Assembly: GCA_020848035.1 (NCBI GenBank)
Contig: JADLAX010000044.1
Span: 1 to 44,806 of the forward strand
Origin: Anaerolineae bacterium
GTDB lineage: Bacteria > Chloroflexota > Anaerolineae > Promineifilales > Promineifilaceae
Length of the DNA stretch: 44,806 nt
Reading direction: 5' to 3'
A model generated the notes under the pieces. That model did not search any database and was not told the origin of the DNA. It saw nothing but the letters and a program-made list of their open reading frames with translations. The position numbers were made by a program, and so were the translations under genes. Of this stretch, positions 23,607 through 32,012 are shown piece by piece. Position 1 is the first letter of the stretch. Every line of letters starts with the position of its first letter.

Positions 23607-24296
23607 ATGGAACTACGTGCATTTTGGTCGATCTTTCGCCGCCGCTGGCTGCTAGTGCTCATCCCAGCGCTGGTTGTCGCCGTGTTTTCCGTGGTGACGT
23701 ACCAGCCACCGCCCGCGCCGGGTTTCAACGTCGGGGTGAACTTTATTGTGGCCCAGCCGCCTACGCCAGGGGCTGACCTGGCCGACCAGGAGCGCTATTA
23801 CAACTGGCTGGGGTCAGAATACATTGTGAACGGGTTGACGGATTGGGCGGTGAGCGGGCGGTTTAAGACGGCCGTTTCCCACCAACTGGCGCAAGAGGGC
23901 ATCGACGTGCCGCCCGGCAGCTTCAGCGTATCGGCCGATAATGTGCGCAGCCGACTGCAAATCTCGATCCAGCACGGCGATGCCGCCACGCTGGCCCAGG
24001 TTATGGATGCGGCCATCACAGTCCTCTCGGAGCAAAACGCCGAGGCTTTACCGCAGCTGGGAGGAGAAACGGCCGTACTGGTCCAGTTGGACGACCCCAT
24101 TGTGACGCCGCTGCCGCGCAGTTTAAGCAGCTTATTGGACATACCCCTGCGGCTGGCCATTGGTCTGGCCGCCGGGCTTGGGCTGGCGCTGCTGGTGGAG
24201 TACCTGGACCCCACCATCCGTAACCGAAAAGAAGCAGAAGAATTGGGATTTGCCATTTTGGGTGAAATTCCGAAGAAGGGAAGGGGTGAAAAGTAA
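23607..24296 (+). CDS. Wzz-type polysaccharide chain-length/co-polymerase protein (first of two)
   Basis: 229 aa. N-terminal ELRAFWSIFRRRWLLVLIPALVVAVFSVVTY is the cytoplasmic-plus-first-span signature of Wzz proteins. It is followed by an extracytoplasmic domain with TAVSHQLAQEGIDVPPGSFSVSADNVRSRLQISI, and a second span LAIGLAAGLGLALLVEYLDPTIRNRKEAEELG typical of the Wzz/BY-kinase adaptor C-terminus. It would control polymer length together with the kinase at 25170. The last residues (PKKGRGEK) are encoded by the start of hairpin repeat 24289-24350, which contains the stop codon. A start ATG at 23607 is the natural one. Confidence 0.88.
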   Translation: MELRAFWSIFRRRWLLVLIPALVVAVFSVVTYQPPPAPGFNVGVNFIVAQPPTPGADLADQERYYNWLGSEYIVNGLTDWAVSGRFKTAVSHQLAQEGIDVPPGSFSVSADNVRSRLQISIQHGDAATLAQVMDAAITVLSEQNAEALPQLGGETAVLVQLDDPIVTPLPRSLSSLLDIPLRLAIGLAAGLGLALLVEYLDPTIRNRKEAEELGFAILGEIPKKGRGEK

Positions 24297-24350
24297 GAAG
24301 TAAAAAGTGAAAAGTCACTTTTTACTTATCACTTTTTACTTATCACTTTC
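24289..24350. repeat. Word-reiterating hairpin element (word GTGAAAAGT)
   Basis: GTGAAAAGTAAGAAGTAAAA, AGTGAAAAGTCACTTTTTAC, TTATCACTTTTTACTTATCA in a forward/reverse pattern; same word as the element at 11788-11852. It contains the stop codon of the Wzz gene (24294-24296) and fills most of the gap. Confidence 0.75.
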
Positions 24351-24380
24351 CTCCATAATTGCTAAAAACAGGTAGACGAT

Positions 24381-25031
24381 ATGGCACTAGGTGATTATTT
24401 TCGCATTTTGCGCCAGCGGGGGTGGATTATTATCCTGCTGGCCGTTCTGACAGCAGGCGCGGCCTTTGGTTTTAGCCGCATCCAGCCGCAGGTATACGAA
24501 TCGAGCCAGAAGCTGCTGGTGCGCCCGGCCCGGACCGATTTTGGGCAGTCGCAAGCGGCGCGTGAGCTGCTGGGCAACTATGAGCAGTGGCTCAACAGCA
24601 GCTATCGTGCCCAGGATGTGATCAACATTTTGCAGCTGGACATGGAAGCCAACGCCCTGTTGGGCGACGTGACGGTGGCGTCTGACCGGCTGGGGCTGGT
24701 ACTGCAAATCAACGTCGAAAATACCGACCCGAACCTGGGCAACGACATTGTCCGCACCTGGGGTGACCTGCTCATCCAGTGGCAAAATGAGGAAAACGAC
24801 AAAAACCGACAGGAAGACCGCATCACGATTGAACCACAAGACGATCCCAAAGTGGTAGGGGTTAGCCCCAACGTGAACATCAATACGGCCGCTGGCTTTG
24901 TGTTTGGCGCGCTGTTGGGCGTGATTGTCATTTTTGTCCTGGAGTGGGTTGAGTCTGGCGTGGTGCGCCGCGCCGAAGACGTGGAGCGCTACCTGGAAAT
25001 CCCGGTGGTGGGGCAGATTCCGGGGCAGTGA
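24381..25031 (+). CDS. Wzz-type polysaccharide chain-length/co-polymerase protein (second of two)
   Basis: 216 aa. MALGDYFRILRQRGWIIILLAVLTAGAAFGF is the N-terminal Wzz pattern; YESSQKLLVRPARTDFGQSQAARELLGNYEQWLNSSYRAQDVI is the periplasm-type domain; AAGFVFGALLGVIVIFVLEWVESGVVRRAEDVERYLEIPVVGQIP gives the second span and the Wzz-kinase adaptor tail ending in the usual 'P-V-V-G-Q-I-P'. Two Wzz genes in a row may form a hetero-oligomer, or each may pair with a different polymerase. It precedes the BY-kinase gene, as in Gram-positive capsule operons where adaptor and kinase are separate. Confidence 0.9.
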   Translation: MALGDYFRILRQRGWIIILLAVLTAGAAFGFSRIQPQVYESSQKLLVRPARTDFGQSQAARELLGNYEQWLNSSYRAQDVINILQLDMEANALLGDVTVASDRLGLVLQINVENTDPNLGNDIVRTWGDLLIQWQNEENDKNRQEDRITIEPQDDPKVVGVSPNVNINTAAGFVFGALLGVIVIFVLEWVESGVVRRAEDVERYLEIPVVGQIPGQ

Positions 25032-25094
25032 GCCGGTGAGCGGTTGTCGGTAAATGGTGGTCAGTATTTAGTGAAAAGTTAAAAGTAGGAGCGA

Positions 25095-25148
25095 GGCGGG
25101 TAGGTAAAATCCTTACCAAACAAAAGGTTCAACCGCCACCTGCCCGCC
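25095..25148 (+). other. Hairpin leader upstream of the BY-kinase gene
   Basis: GGCGGGTAGGT (25095-25105) pairs with ACCTGCCCGCC (25138-25148) with one G-U pair; the loop contains a smaller GGTAAAATCCTTACC hairpin. No T-run follows. It lies 21 bp before the start of the kinase gene and could affect its translation or mRNA stability. Confidence 0.5.
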
Positions 25149-25169
25149 CCGTGAAGAGTTTGGTGAGAT

Positions 25170-25814
25170 ATGGATTTAGTGACGATTACAAACCCGCGTT
25201 CGCCTTTGAGTGAGGCGTTTCGCACGCTGCGAACAAATCTTTCGTTTTATAGCCTGGAGTCGCCTTTGCGCTCGCTGGTGGTAACTTCACCCGGCATGGG
25301 TGATGGTAAAAGCAGCACGGTGGCCAACCTGGCGGTGACCATGGCACAGAGCGGCCGTAAAACGGTGCTGGTGGATTGTGATTTACGACGGCCGTCTTTA
25401 CACACCCTCTTTAATCTCAAAGCCGAGCCGGGCTTTACTGACGCCATTTTGCACAACAGTGAACCGATGCTGCAAGGAACGGCCGTAGAAAACCTCTGGG
25501 TGCTCACAGCAGGCACCAAACCACCCAACCCAGCCGACATTTTGGGCACGCCGCAGGTGGATCAGCTCATCGCCCGGCTCCAGGAAAAGGCGGACATCAT
25601 CTTGTTTGATGCCCCCCCGGTGAATGCGGTGACGGATGCGGCCGTTTTGGGAGCCAAAGTTGATGGGGTGCTGCTGGTGCTCAGCGCAGGCAAAACCCGC
25701 CGCGAACATGCCGAGCGGGCTAAAGAAATTTTGGAAAAGGCGCGGGTAAAAATTATTGGGGCGACGCTCACCAACGCCCCGGTAGACAGCTCTATGGAAG
25801 CGTATTACAGCTAG
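25170..25814 (+). CDS. Bacterial tyrosine kinase (BY-kinase, CpsD/CapB type)
   Basis: 214 aa cytoplasmic kinase that phosphorylates its own C-terminal tyrosines and controls capsule export through its membrane adaptor. Walker A is SPGMGDGKSST (about residues 40-50), Walker A' VLVDCDLRRPSLH, Walker B IILFDAPPVNAVTDA. The N-terminal SPLSEAFRTLRTNLSF is the activation motif of the adaptor-binding region. The C-terminus EAYYS offers a short Tyr cluster. Length matches stand-alone CpsD. The upstream Wzz genes are the likely adaptor. A terminator at 25862-25900 closes the unit. Confidence 0.94.
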   Translation: MDLVTITNPRSPLSEAFRTLRTNLSFYSLESPLRSLVVTSPGMGDGKSSTVANLAVTMAQSGRKTVLVDCDLRRPSLHTLFNLKAEPGFTDAILHNSEPMLQGTAVENLWVLTAGTKPPNPADILGTPQVDQLIARLQEKADIILFDAPPVNAVTDAAVLGAKVDGVLLVLSAGKTRREHAERAKEILEKARVKIIGATLTNAPVDSSMEAYYS

Positions 25815-25861
25815 AAACGCTTCCCGTAACAAAATTAACGCGTCATTTTCGCCGATGAAAA

Positions 25862-25900
25862 GAAAACCCAGATACGGTAGTACCTGGGTTTTTTCTTTTT
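25862..25900 (+). terminator. Intrinsic terminator after the BY-kinase gene
   Basis: GAAAACCCAG, loop ATACGGTAGTAC, CTGGGTTTTTTC then TTTTT: GC stem followed by a clear T-run, 48 bp after the stop codon. Confidence 0.85.
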
Positions 25901-25999
25901 GTAAGGAAACTATGTTACATTCTTGCCGATACCGCGTCCAAAGCCTGATAACTCTTATGGACAATGTAGAAACGAGTTGTGCCCATTAAACAAGCGCCT

Positions 26000-27196
26000 A
26001 TGACTACAGCCAAAGCTGTCCCTGAAAAATCACAAAATCCTTTCATCATCGCCTTGCTCATCCTGGTGGTTTTTGCTTTGCTCACCTGGGGCATGTATGA
26101 AATGTTGACAGGCCCGGCGAGGTACAACAATCGGGACTTTATGAGCCTGTACGCGGGCGGCAAAGCCATTTTGCGCGGGCTGGATCCCTACGATCCGGCC
26201 GTCTGGCTGCCGCTGCGGGCCGAATTGGGCAGCACCTGGATGCCCGATGACCGCGCCCCATTCCCGTTGTGGACCCTACTGCTGGCGCTGCCGTTTGCGG
26301 CGCTGGACCTGGGCTGGGGAGCAGCAGCCTGGCTGGCATTTTCACTTTGTGTGTTGGGCGGCGGCATGGTTTTGCTGATCACCACGTACTATGAAAAGCC
26401 CCTGCCTGTGGCAGAGTTTGCGCTTGTGGCCCTGTTTACGTTTACTTATCGAGCGGTATTGGTGAGCATGAACAATGGCCAGATTACCTTTTTGCTCTTT
26501 TTTCTGCTCGCTCTGTTTTTGTGGCTGGTACGGCGGGAACGGCCGTTCCTCGCAGGCATTATCCTCTCATTGGTCATCATCAAGCCGAATGCCTTTGTGC
26601 TGTTTGTGCCAGCCTTTGGCTTGTGGCTGCTGTGGCGGCGGCGCTGGCACATCCTGGCCGGGGCGGCGGCTGGCGGATTGGGCATGCTGCTAGTTAGCTG
26701 GCTGGTGCTGCCAGGTTGGCTGTCTGAATGGCTTAACGTCACCGGCAAGACGGAAGTGACGGCGATTACCCCGACCGTGTGGGGATTGGCTTATGAAATC
26801 TGGCCGGAATGGTGGGCGATTTTGGGGCTGGTGTTTGTGGTGGTGGTAACGGCCGTTGTGGGTCTCATCCTCTTCCGTAATCCCACCCTCACCGAGACGG
26901 AAGTGATGCCTCTGGCGCTGATTGGCTCTTTGCTCACTACCCCGTATGCCTGGGTATATGAACATTTGCTGCTGCTGCTGCCGGCCTTGCTGATCTTCTT
27001 CGCCTTTAAACATCGTGGCCTGGCAGCGGCCATCTGGCTCGTCCTGGTCTTTGTCCTGCCCTGGGGAACTTTTTGGCTGGCCGAAAATCGGGCCAGCGAC
27101 ACGCTCACCGCCTCGGTTCCCCTGCTCGTTGGCCTGGCCTATTACTCCTTTGTGGTGTCTCCACGGCGAAACTTAAAACATGACCCAACTGCGTGA
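26000..27196 (+). CDS. Multispan GT-C glycosyltransferase (GT87/DUF2029-like)
   Basis: 398 aa from MTTAKAVPEK (an in-frame GTG at 25979 is an alternative start). About ten membrane spans. The first loop has NRDFMSLYAGGKAILRGLDPYDPAVW, which contains the acidic 'D-F' and 'G.DPYD' pattern of polyprenyl-phosphate-mannose-dependent transferases of the DUF2029/GT87 family; later APFPLWTLLLALP and SMNNGQITFLLFFLLALFLW match the family. Such enzymes use lipid-phosphate sugars outside the membrane. The next gene overlaps its 3' end by 17 bp, so the two are translationally linked. Substrate unknown. Confidence 0.8.
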   Translation: MTTAKAVPEKSQNPFIIALLILVVFALLTWGMYEMLTGPARYNNRDFMSLYAGGKAILRGLDPYDPAVWLPLRAELGSTWMPDDRAPFPLWTLLLALPFAALDLGWGAAAWLAFSLCVLGGGMVLLITTYYEKPLPVAEFALVALFTFTYRAVLVSMNNGQITFLLFFLLALFLWLVRRERPFLAGIILSLVIIKPNAFVLFVPAFGLWLLWRRRWHILAGAAAGGLGMLLVSWLVLPGWLSEWLNVTGKTEVTAITPTVWGLAYEIWPEWWAILGLVFVVVVTAVVGLILFRNPTLTETEVMPLALIGSLLTTPYAWVYEHLLLLLPALLIFFAFKHRGLAAAIWLVLVFVLPWGTFWLAENRASDTLTASVPLLVGLAYYSFVVSPRRNLKHDPTA

Positions 27197-28898
27197 TTTA
27201 AACTTAGAAAAGCTGCGGCGGTACGAGTCGTGGCTGGTACTGCTGCTGTTTGTGCTGTTAACCATCGTTGCTGCCTGGAACATTCTTACCGACCTGAACG
27301 GGGTCATCATTGGCCGCGACAACGACGTGTACATCAATCCCTGGGCTGACTGGTGGACGCTTAAAGCTATCACCGACCCGGATATCTCCCTGTGGCGCTC
27401 CGACCTGATGTACTACCCCATTGGCGCAGATCTGGTTTACCACAGCTTTAGCCACTTGAATACGGCCGTATCGCTAGCGTTACGGCCGTTGCTGGGCATC
27501 CTCCCCGCCTACAACATCACCATTCTCATCAATTACGTGCTGGCCGGCCTGAGCATGTTTCATTTGGGTCGTTATATGACGGGCTCCAGCGTGGCCGGCA
27601 TTCTGGCGGGCATTGTGTTTGCCTTTAATTCTCACAACCTGTACCAGAGCTGCCATCCAGTCCTGGTTAGCATCTGGTGTTTTCCGTGGATGACGCTTTA
27701 TTTCATTCGGGCCGTGCGGGAAAACAGTGTGAAGCTGGCGTTGGTTGCGGCCGTTTTTGTCTTTTTGGGAGCAGCGACCAGCACTGTCCTGGTGGTGCTC
27801 TTAATTTTTTGGACAGCCCTCCTACTCCTCTACATGTTCTTTTCTGGCCAATTCCCGCGTCCTTCCTGGCAGGTGGTTCTTACCTTTGGATTAGCAAGCG
27901 CATTGTTCGTTCTGCCAACCGTCCTCCCCTTGTTGGCCGACGCTATCGCTAGCAGTAACAGCAGCTTCATTATTGATCCCGAAGAATCAATTCGTACGGA
28001 CATGGGCGCTTTCATGGTGCCACATTGGTATTTTTGGCTCATTCGTGGCATGTACATTGGCATCGCCCCCTTCTTTTTGATGATGTTGGCTTTTGGCCGA
28101 AAACGTCGCCCGGCGGCCATCTGGTTCTTGGTTACCCTCGTTGCTTACCTTTTTGCCATTGGGCCAACACCGATAATTTTTAATACCGCACTCCCCATCG
28201 TTTTACCCTGGACACTGCCAATTGCTCCCGTCTTACGCAACATGTACCGAATGATGATTCTGATGTCGCTTGGCGTAGCCATGGTAGCTGCGTATGGCTG
28301 GCTGGGCATACTCGAATCGATTGGCAATGATAGGAAAAAAATACTCGTAGCAGCTGCATTAACGGGTGGGTTAATCTTTTTCGAATATACGGCCGTTCCC
28401 TTCCCCTCTACCCCGGCCACCGTCTCCGCTTTTTATACCGATTACCTCGATGAAGTGCCCCAAGATGTAGTCATTGCCATCATTCCTACTGGCCGCCAAC
28501 AAGACAAACGATACATGTATTATCAGACTATCCATGAGCATCCGATGACCGGAGGCGTCATTTCGCGAGCTGGTGAAGACGTGTTTCAGTTTATTACAAA
28601 CAATTCTTTGCTGAGAGCCGGGGCAGTTGACCTACGCGAAAAAGTGGCTCCAACCGATCGTGAAGCTGCCTTAGCACAGCTCGCAGAAGCCAACGTTGGC
28701 TTTTTTATCATTGATAAAGCCTTGTTAAATGAGTCATATCTAATGGGTGAATCCTTGCTCAACCTGAATGATTGGCGCCAGTTTATGGTTGTTGAGCCAA
28801 TTTACGAAGATGATTACCTTGTTGTTTATCCAACTGCGGCCCAGTTCTCAACTCAAGAAAGCATTTTCATGGATGAGAATGCCTCATCAATCCAGTAA
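27180..28898 (+). CDS. Large multispan membrane protein, probable GT-C glycosyltransferase
   Basis: 572 aa. About eleven spans; the first external loop has IIGRDNDVYINPWADWWTLKAI (acidic residues where GT-C enzymes keep the catalytic Asp), then YYPIGADLVYHSFSHLNTAV. The C-terminal 150 residues are soluble and likely extracytoplasmic (AVPFPSTPATVSAFYTDYLDEVPQDVVIAIIPTGR), similar to the YfhO/GT-C tail domains. The start overlaps the previous gene's end. The last 0.7 kb is more AT-rich than its surroundings. Family is inferred from topology and neighbours; no single motif is decisive. Confidence 0.65.
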   Translation: MTQLRDLNLEKLRRYESWLVLLLFVLLTIVAAWNILTDLNGVIIGRDNDVYINPWADWWTLKAITDPDISLWRSDLMYYPIGADLVYHSFSHLNTAVSLALRPLLGILPAYNITILINYVLAGLSMFHLGRYMTGSSVAGILAGIVFAFNSHNLYQSCHPVLVSIWCFPWMTLYFIRAVRENSVKLALVAAVFVFLGAATSTVLVVLLIFWTALLLLYMFFSGQFPRPSWQVVLTFGLASALFVLPTVLPLLADAIASSNSSFIIDPEESIRTDMGAFMVPHWYFWLIRGMYIGIAPFFLMMLAFGRKRRPAAIWFLVTLVAYLFAIGPTPIIFNTALPIVLPWTLPIAPVLRNMYRMMILMSLGVAMVAAYGWLGILESIGNDRKKILVAAALTGGLIFFEYTAVPFPSTPATVSAFYTDYLDEVPQDVVIAIIPTGRQQDKRYMYYQTIHEHPMTGGVISRAGEDVFQFITNNSLLRAGAVDLREKVAPTDREAALAQLAEANVGFFIIDKALLNESYLMGESLLNLNDWRQFMVVEPIYEDDYLVVYPTAAQFSTQESIFMDENASSIQ

Positions 28899-28910
28899 GA
28901 TTTAACGGTT

Positions 28911-30383
28911 ATGGTTCAAGTCAAAAACCGCCAGCTGCTTCGCTTGCTTCTGCTGATCGGTTTATCTGCTGCCTTTCGTTTGCTTAACCTTGGCCGTGAC
29001 AGCCTGTGGCTAGACGAGGCAATTAGCTACCTGACGGCCGAATTACCCCTAGCTCAAATTGCCAACAACACGGTCCAGTCCAGTCACCCGCCGCTCTATT
29101 ACTTACTGCTCCATTTCTGGCTGCCCATCGTGCCGGATTCAGATACGGCCGTAAAGCTCCTCTCCACCCTCTTTGGCATCCTGCTCATCCCCGCCATCTA
29201 CCTGCTTGGCCAGCAGCTGTTCCACAACCACACCGTTTCCCTGACGGCCGCCGCGCTGACGGCCGTTTCGCCCTTCCACATCCTCTACAGCCACGAACTG
29301 CGCATGTACACCCTGCTGATGCTGCTGGTGGTGCTGGCCACGGCCGTTTCCCTCCAGGCTCGCCAAAAAGAGAGCCGTGGCTGGTGGTTAGTGGCTGGTA
29401 GCTTGTTTTTGTTGGCGGTTTATACGCATCTGTTTGCTTTTTTGGCGCTGGCGGGCATAGGCCTTCATGCCCTGCTGACCTATCGTCACAACAAGCGCGC
29501 TTTCTGGGCCACAGCCCTCATGACGGCCGTTATCCTCTTTTGCTTCATTCCCTGGCTGCGCTTGATGCTGGCCGAAGCCCAACCCGCCCTGGGCAGCTTA
29601 CGGCCGTTGCAGCAAGCCACCGCCCTAAATCCACTAAAGCCTCTTACTACACCGGTGTTTCTGCTGTTTAGCATGTCTAGCAGCTTCTGGTACAGCGGTC
29701 TGATCTTATTTACCTTCCTTGCTTACCTGGCTGTTTTTGTGATGGAACTGCGCAAGTTGGGCCGCCAGCAAATTCCGTCCGGGCTGTGGCTGACGCTGCT
29801 GATTATTGGTTGTGTGCTGGGTTTGCCGATGAGCGTGTACCTGGTACGGCCGTTTTTCCTGCCCGACCGTACACTAGCCGCCGCTGCGCCTTTTCTTATT
29901 CTCTGGCTGGCCTGGGGCATAACCCGTCGCCAATCGCCGCTGCCCTACCTCACCGGGCTGGCGCTGCTGCTCATGCTCGTGGGCACGGTTGGCTACCATC
30001 TCGGGCCGCTGGTCAAGCCGCCCTACCGCGACGCGACTGCCTATCTGATCGAAAATGCGCAACCTGGCGACGTCGTCCTGCACACCAGCGATGGCTCCTA
30101 TTTGCCCGCACTGCGCTATGCACCCCAGCTCACCCAAGGAGTGCTGGCTGGTGATCCCGATCCGCGCAAGCCGGATGACGTTTATGCGGCGCTGGACGGG
30201 CAGGTGTGGTCTATGGCAGAGTTAGAGGTGTTGGCCAACGGCCGTTTCTGGCTAATCGTGGCCCTGGAGCACAGTGTTGAATGGCAGCAGGCCCAAGTCA
30301 AAGCCATCACCACCTCCCACATACTGCTGGACGAACAGGAAATTGGCGGCATTCATATCTTTCTTTTGGAGCAGGCAAACTGA
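28911..30383 (+). CDS. Dolichyl-phosphate-mannose-type glycosyltransferase (GT39/GT83-like)
   Basis: 490 aa. The GT-C PMT-type signature is clear: NLGRDSLWLDEAISYLTAELPL (catalytic Asp-Glu in the first loop), then SSHPPLYYLLLHFWLPI and AVSPFHILYSHELRMYTLLMLL. Ten or more spans, then a short C-terminal extracytoplasmic domain. It probably moves a sugar from a polyprenyl-phosphate carrier to a surface glycan or protein. The gene starts 12 bp after the preceding one and its stop overlaps the next start (TGATG), so it is part of a coupled series. It carries six copies of ACGGCCGT, one of the densest genes in the window. Confidence 0.88.
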   Translation: MVQVKNRQLLRLLLLIGLSAAFRLLNLGRDSLWLDEAISYLTAELPLAQIANNTVQSSHPPLYYLLLHFWLPIVPDSDTAVKLLSTLFGILLIPAIYLLGQQLFHNHTVSLTAAALTAVSPFHILYSHELRMYTLLMLLVVLATAVSLQARQKESRGWWLVAGSLFLLAVYTHLFAFLALAGIGLHALLTYRHNKRAFWATALMTAVILFCFIPWLRLMLAEAQPALGSLRPLQQATALNPLKPLTTPVFLLFSMSSSFWYSGLILFTFLAYLAVFVMELRKLGRQQIPSGLWLTLLIIGCVLGLPMSVYLVRPFFLPDRTLAAAAPFLILWLAWGITRRQSPLPYLTGLALLLMLVGTVGYHLGPLVKPPYRDATAYLIENAQPGDVVLHTSDGSYLPALRYAPQLTQGVLAGDPDPRKPDDVYAALDGQVWSMAELEVLANGRFWLIVALEHSVEWQQAQVKAITTSHILLDEQEIGGIHIFLLEQAN

Positions 30384-31945
30384 TGAATTGGCTTAGAAAC
30401 TGGCGGAAACGGCCGTTGCTCGCCCTCACCGGTATTCTTCTGCTGGCCTTTGGCCTGAGACTCTACGGCCTGGCCAGCCAAAACCTGTGGTGGGACGAAC
30501 TCAAAACGTGGGAGCGCGCCACCCTGCCCCTTCCCGAGATGCTGCATGATCTGATGCACATTCGCGACCAGGTGCCGCTTTACTACTGGCTCATGCGATT
30601 CTGGAGCCAAATCGGCACCGATGCCCTCATCCTCCGCCTGTTTTCGGTCTACCTGGGCACCGCCAGCGTGGCAATTCTCTACCAGATCGGCCGTCGGCTC
30701 GGTGGCCCAACCACTGGCTTGCTGGCCGCTTTTGTGCTGGCCATCTCCCCGTTCCACATCTGGTATTCGCAAGAAGTGCGCATGTATGCGCTGCTGCCTG
30801 CACTGCTGCTGCTGGCCCATTTCTGCCTGCTGCGCCTGCTAGAAAGGAACCGCTGGCAGCTATGGCTGGTGTATGGCCTGTCTATGACGGCCGTTTTGTA
30901 CACCCACTATTTCGCCCTTTTCATGGTGCTGGTCCACACCATCTTCTTCGTCCTGCACTTCCGGCAAATCCGTCGCCAGACGCTAAGCTGGTTAGTCACC
31001 ATGCTGGCGGTAGGTGCGGCGTTTGCCCCGTGGGTCATCCAAATTCTCACCCAAACCGATGGCTACGGCACGGCCGTTCCTGAGTGGATCAACCACATTA
31101 ATTGGATCGATCTGCCGCTGACGTTCACCGTGTTTGCCGCTGGATTTGGCCTGGGTCGTGCCAGCTGGCTGGCCATCCTTGTCGCCGCGATTTTCCTCAT
31201 TGGCGTTGGACGCAGCCTGCCATTTCTGCGCAAGAAAGCCAACAACCCAACGACGCTTTCTGAGCAAACGTTGCACACTCGCCTGCTGCTCATCTGGCTT
31301 GCCCTGCCCCTCGCCTTCACCTTTTTTGTCTCGCTAGAAAATGGTTTGCTGGCGGCCAGCGGCTTCGCCATTTACCACGACCGTTACCTGATCATCAGCC
31401 TGCCCCCGTTTTTATTGTTGACCGCCCTGGGTTGGCAGACATGGCGTAAACAAGCCATCCTGTTCTGGCCACTTTTGCTGCTCGTCACGATCATTTCCGG
31501 TCTGGGACTGTCGCAGCAGGTGAACAATCCGGCTTTTGATCGCAGCAGTTGGCCCACCGCCATCACCCAAATCCAGGTCATTTGTGGCGATACGGCCGTT
31601 ATCATTGGCCAGAAAGATGTGCTGCTGCCGGTGACTTATTATGCCAACGGCCGTTACCCTTTCGTGCAAATTCCTCCACCTGAAACCGATGAAATCACCC
31701 CGGCTTTTGCCGCAACCATGGCCCAACAGGTGGCCCTGGCCGCGGAACAACACAATCTGGTGTGGCTCGTCGAGCAGCTGTTTAATGATGATCCACATGG
31801 CTTTCCCGAGGCGCGCCAGGCCGCCGTCGCCAGCGCCGACGACACACCCGCACGCAGCTGGCTGGCCGCCCACTACCGCAAGTTGGAGCAAATCCAGCTG
31901 CCCGGCATGAGATTAACCTTATACGATTTGGATGCCCCTCAATGA
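30383..31945 (+). CDS. Dolichyl-phosphate-mannose-type glycosyltransferase (GT39/GT83-like), paralogue of the preceding gene
   Basis: 520 aa. Same layout as the preceding protein: LYGLASQNLWWDELKTWERA (first-loop DE), DQVPLYYWLMRFWSQIG, AISPFHIWYSQEVRMYALLPALL. ATG 30383 shares its A with the upstream TGA (TGATG), fixing the start; a longer in-frame upstream stretch is rejected. The extracytoplasmic tail (ITQIQVICGDTAVIIGQKDVLLPVTYYANGRYP) differs from its neighbour, so acceptors may differ. Probably co-transcribed with 28911-30383. Confidence 0.87.
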   Translation: MNWLRNWRKRPLLALTGILLLAFGLRLYGLASQNLWWDELKTWERATLPLPEMLHDLMHIRDQVPLYYWLMRFWSQIGTDALILRLFSVYLGTASVAILYQIGRRLGGPTTGLLAAFVLAISPFHIWYSQEVRMYALLPALLLLAHFCLLRLLERNRWQLWLVYGLSMTAVLYTHYFALFMVLVHTIFFVLHFRQIRRQTLSWLVTMLAVGAAFAPWVIQILTQTDGYGTAVPEWINHINWIDLPLTFTVFAAGFGLGRASWLAILVAAIFLIGVGRSLPFLRKKANNPTTLSEQTLHTRLLLIWLALPLAFTFFVSLENGLLAASGFAIYHDRYLIISLPPFLLLTALGWQTWRKQAILFWPLLLLVTIISGLGLSQQVNNPAFDRSSWPTAITQIQVICGDTAVIIGQKDVLLPVTYYANGRYPFVQIPPPETDEITPAFAATMAQQVALAAEQHNLVWLVEQLFNDDPHGFPEARQAAVASADDTPARSWLAAHYRKLEQIQLPGMRLTLYDLDAPQ

Positions 31946-31960
31946 AAGCGGAATAATGTT

Positions 31961-32000
31961 GAGTGGCACGTGCAGATCACAAATGCTCCACGCGCCACTC
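31961..32000 (+). other. Hairpin between glycosyltransferase genes
   Basis: GAGTGGCACGTG pairs with CACGCGCCACTC (one G-U pair) around a 16-nt loop. No T-run. It lies in the 67-bp gap before the gene at 32013. Confidence 0.5.
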
Positions 32001-32012
32001 TACCAATAAACC

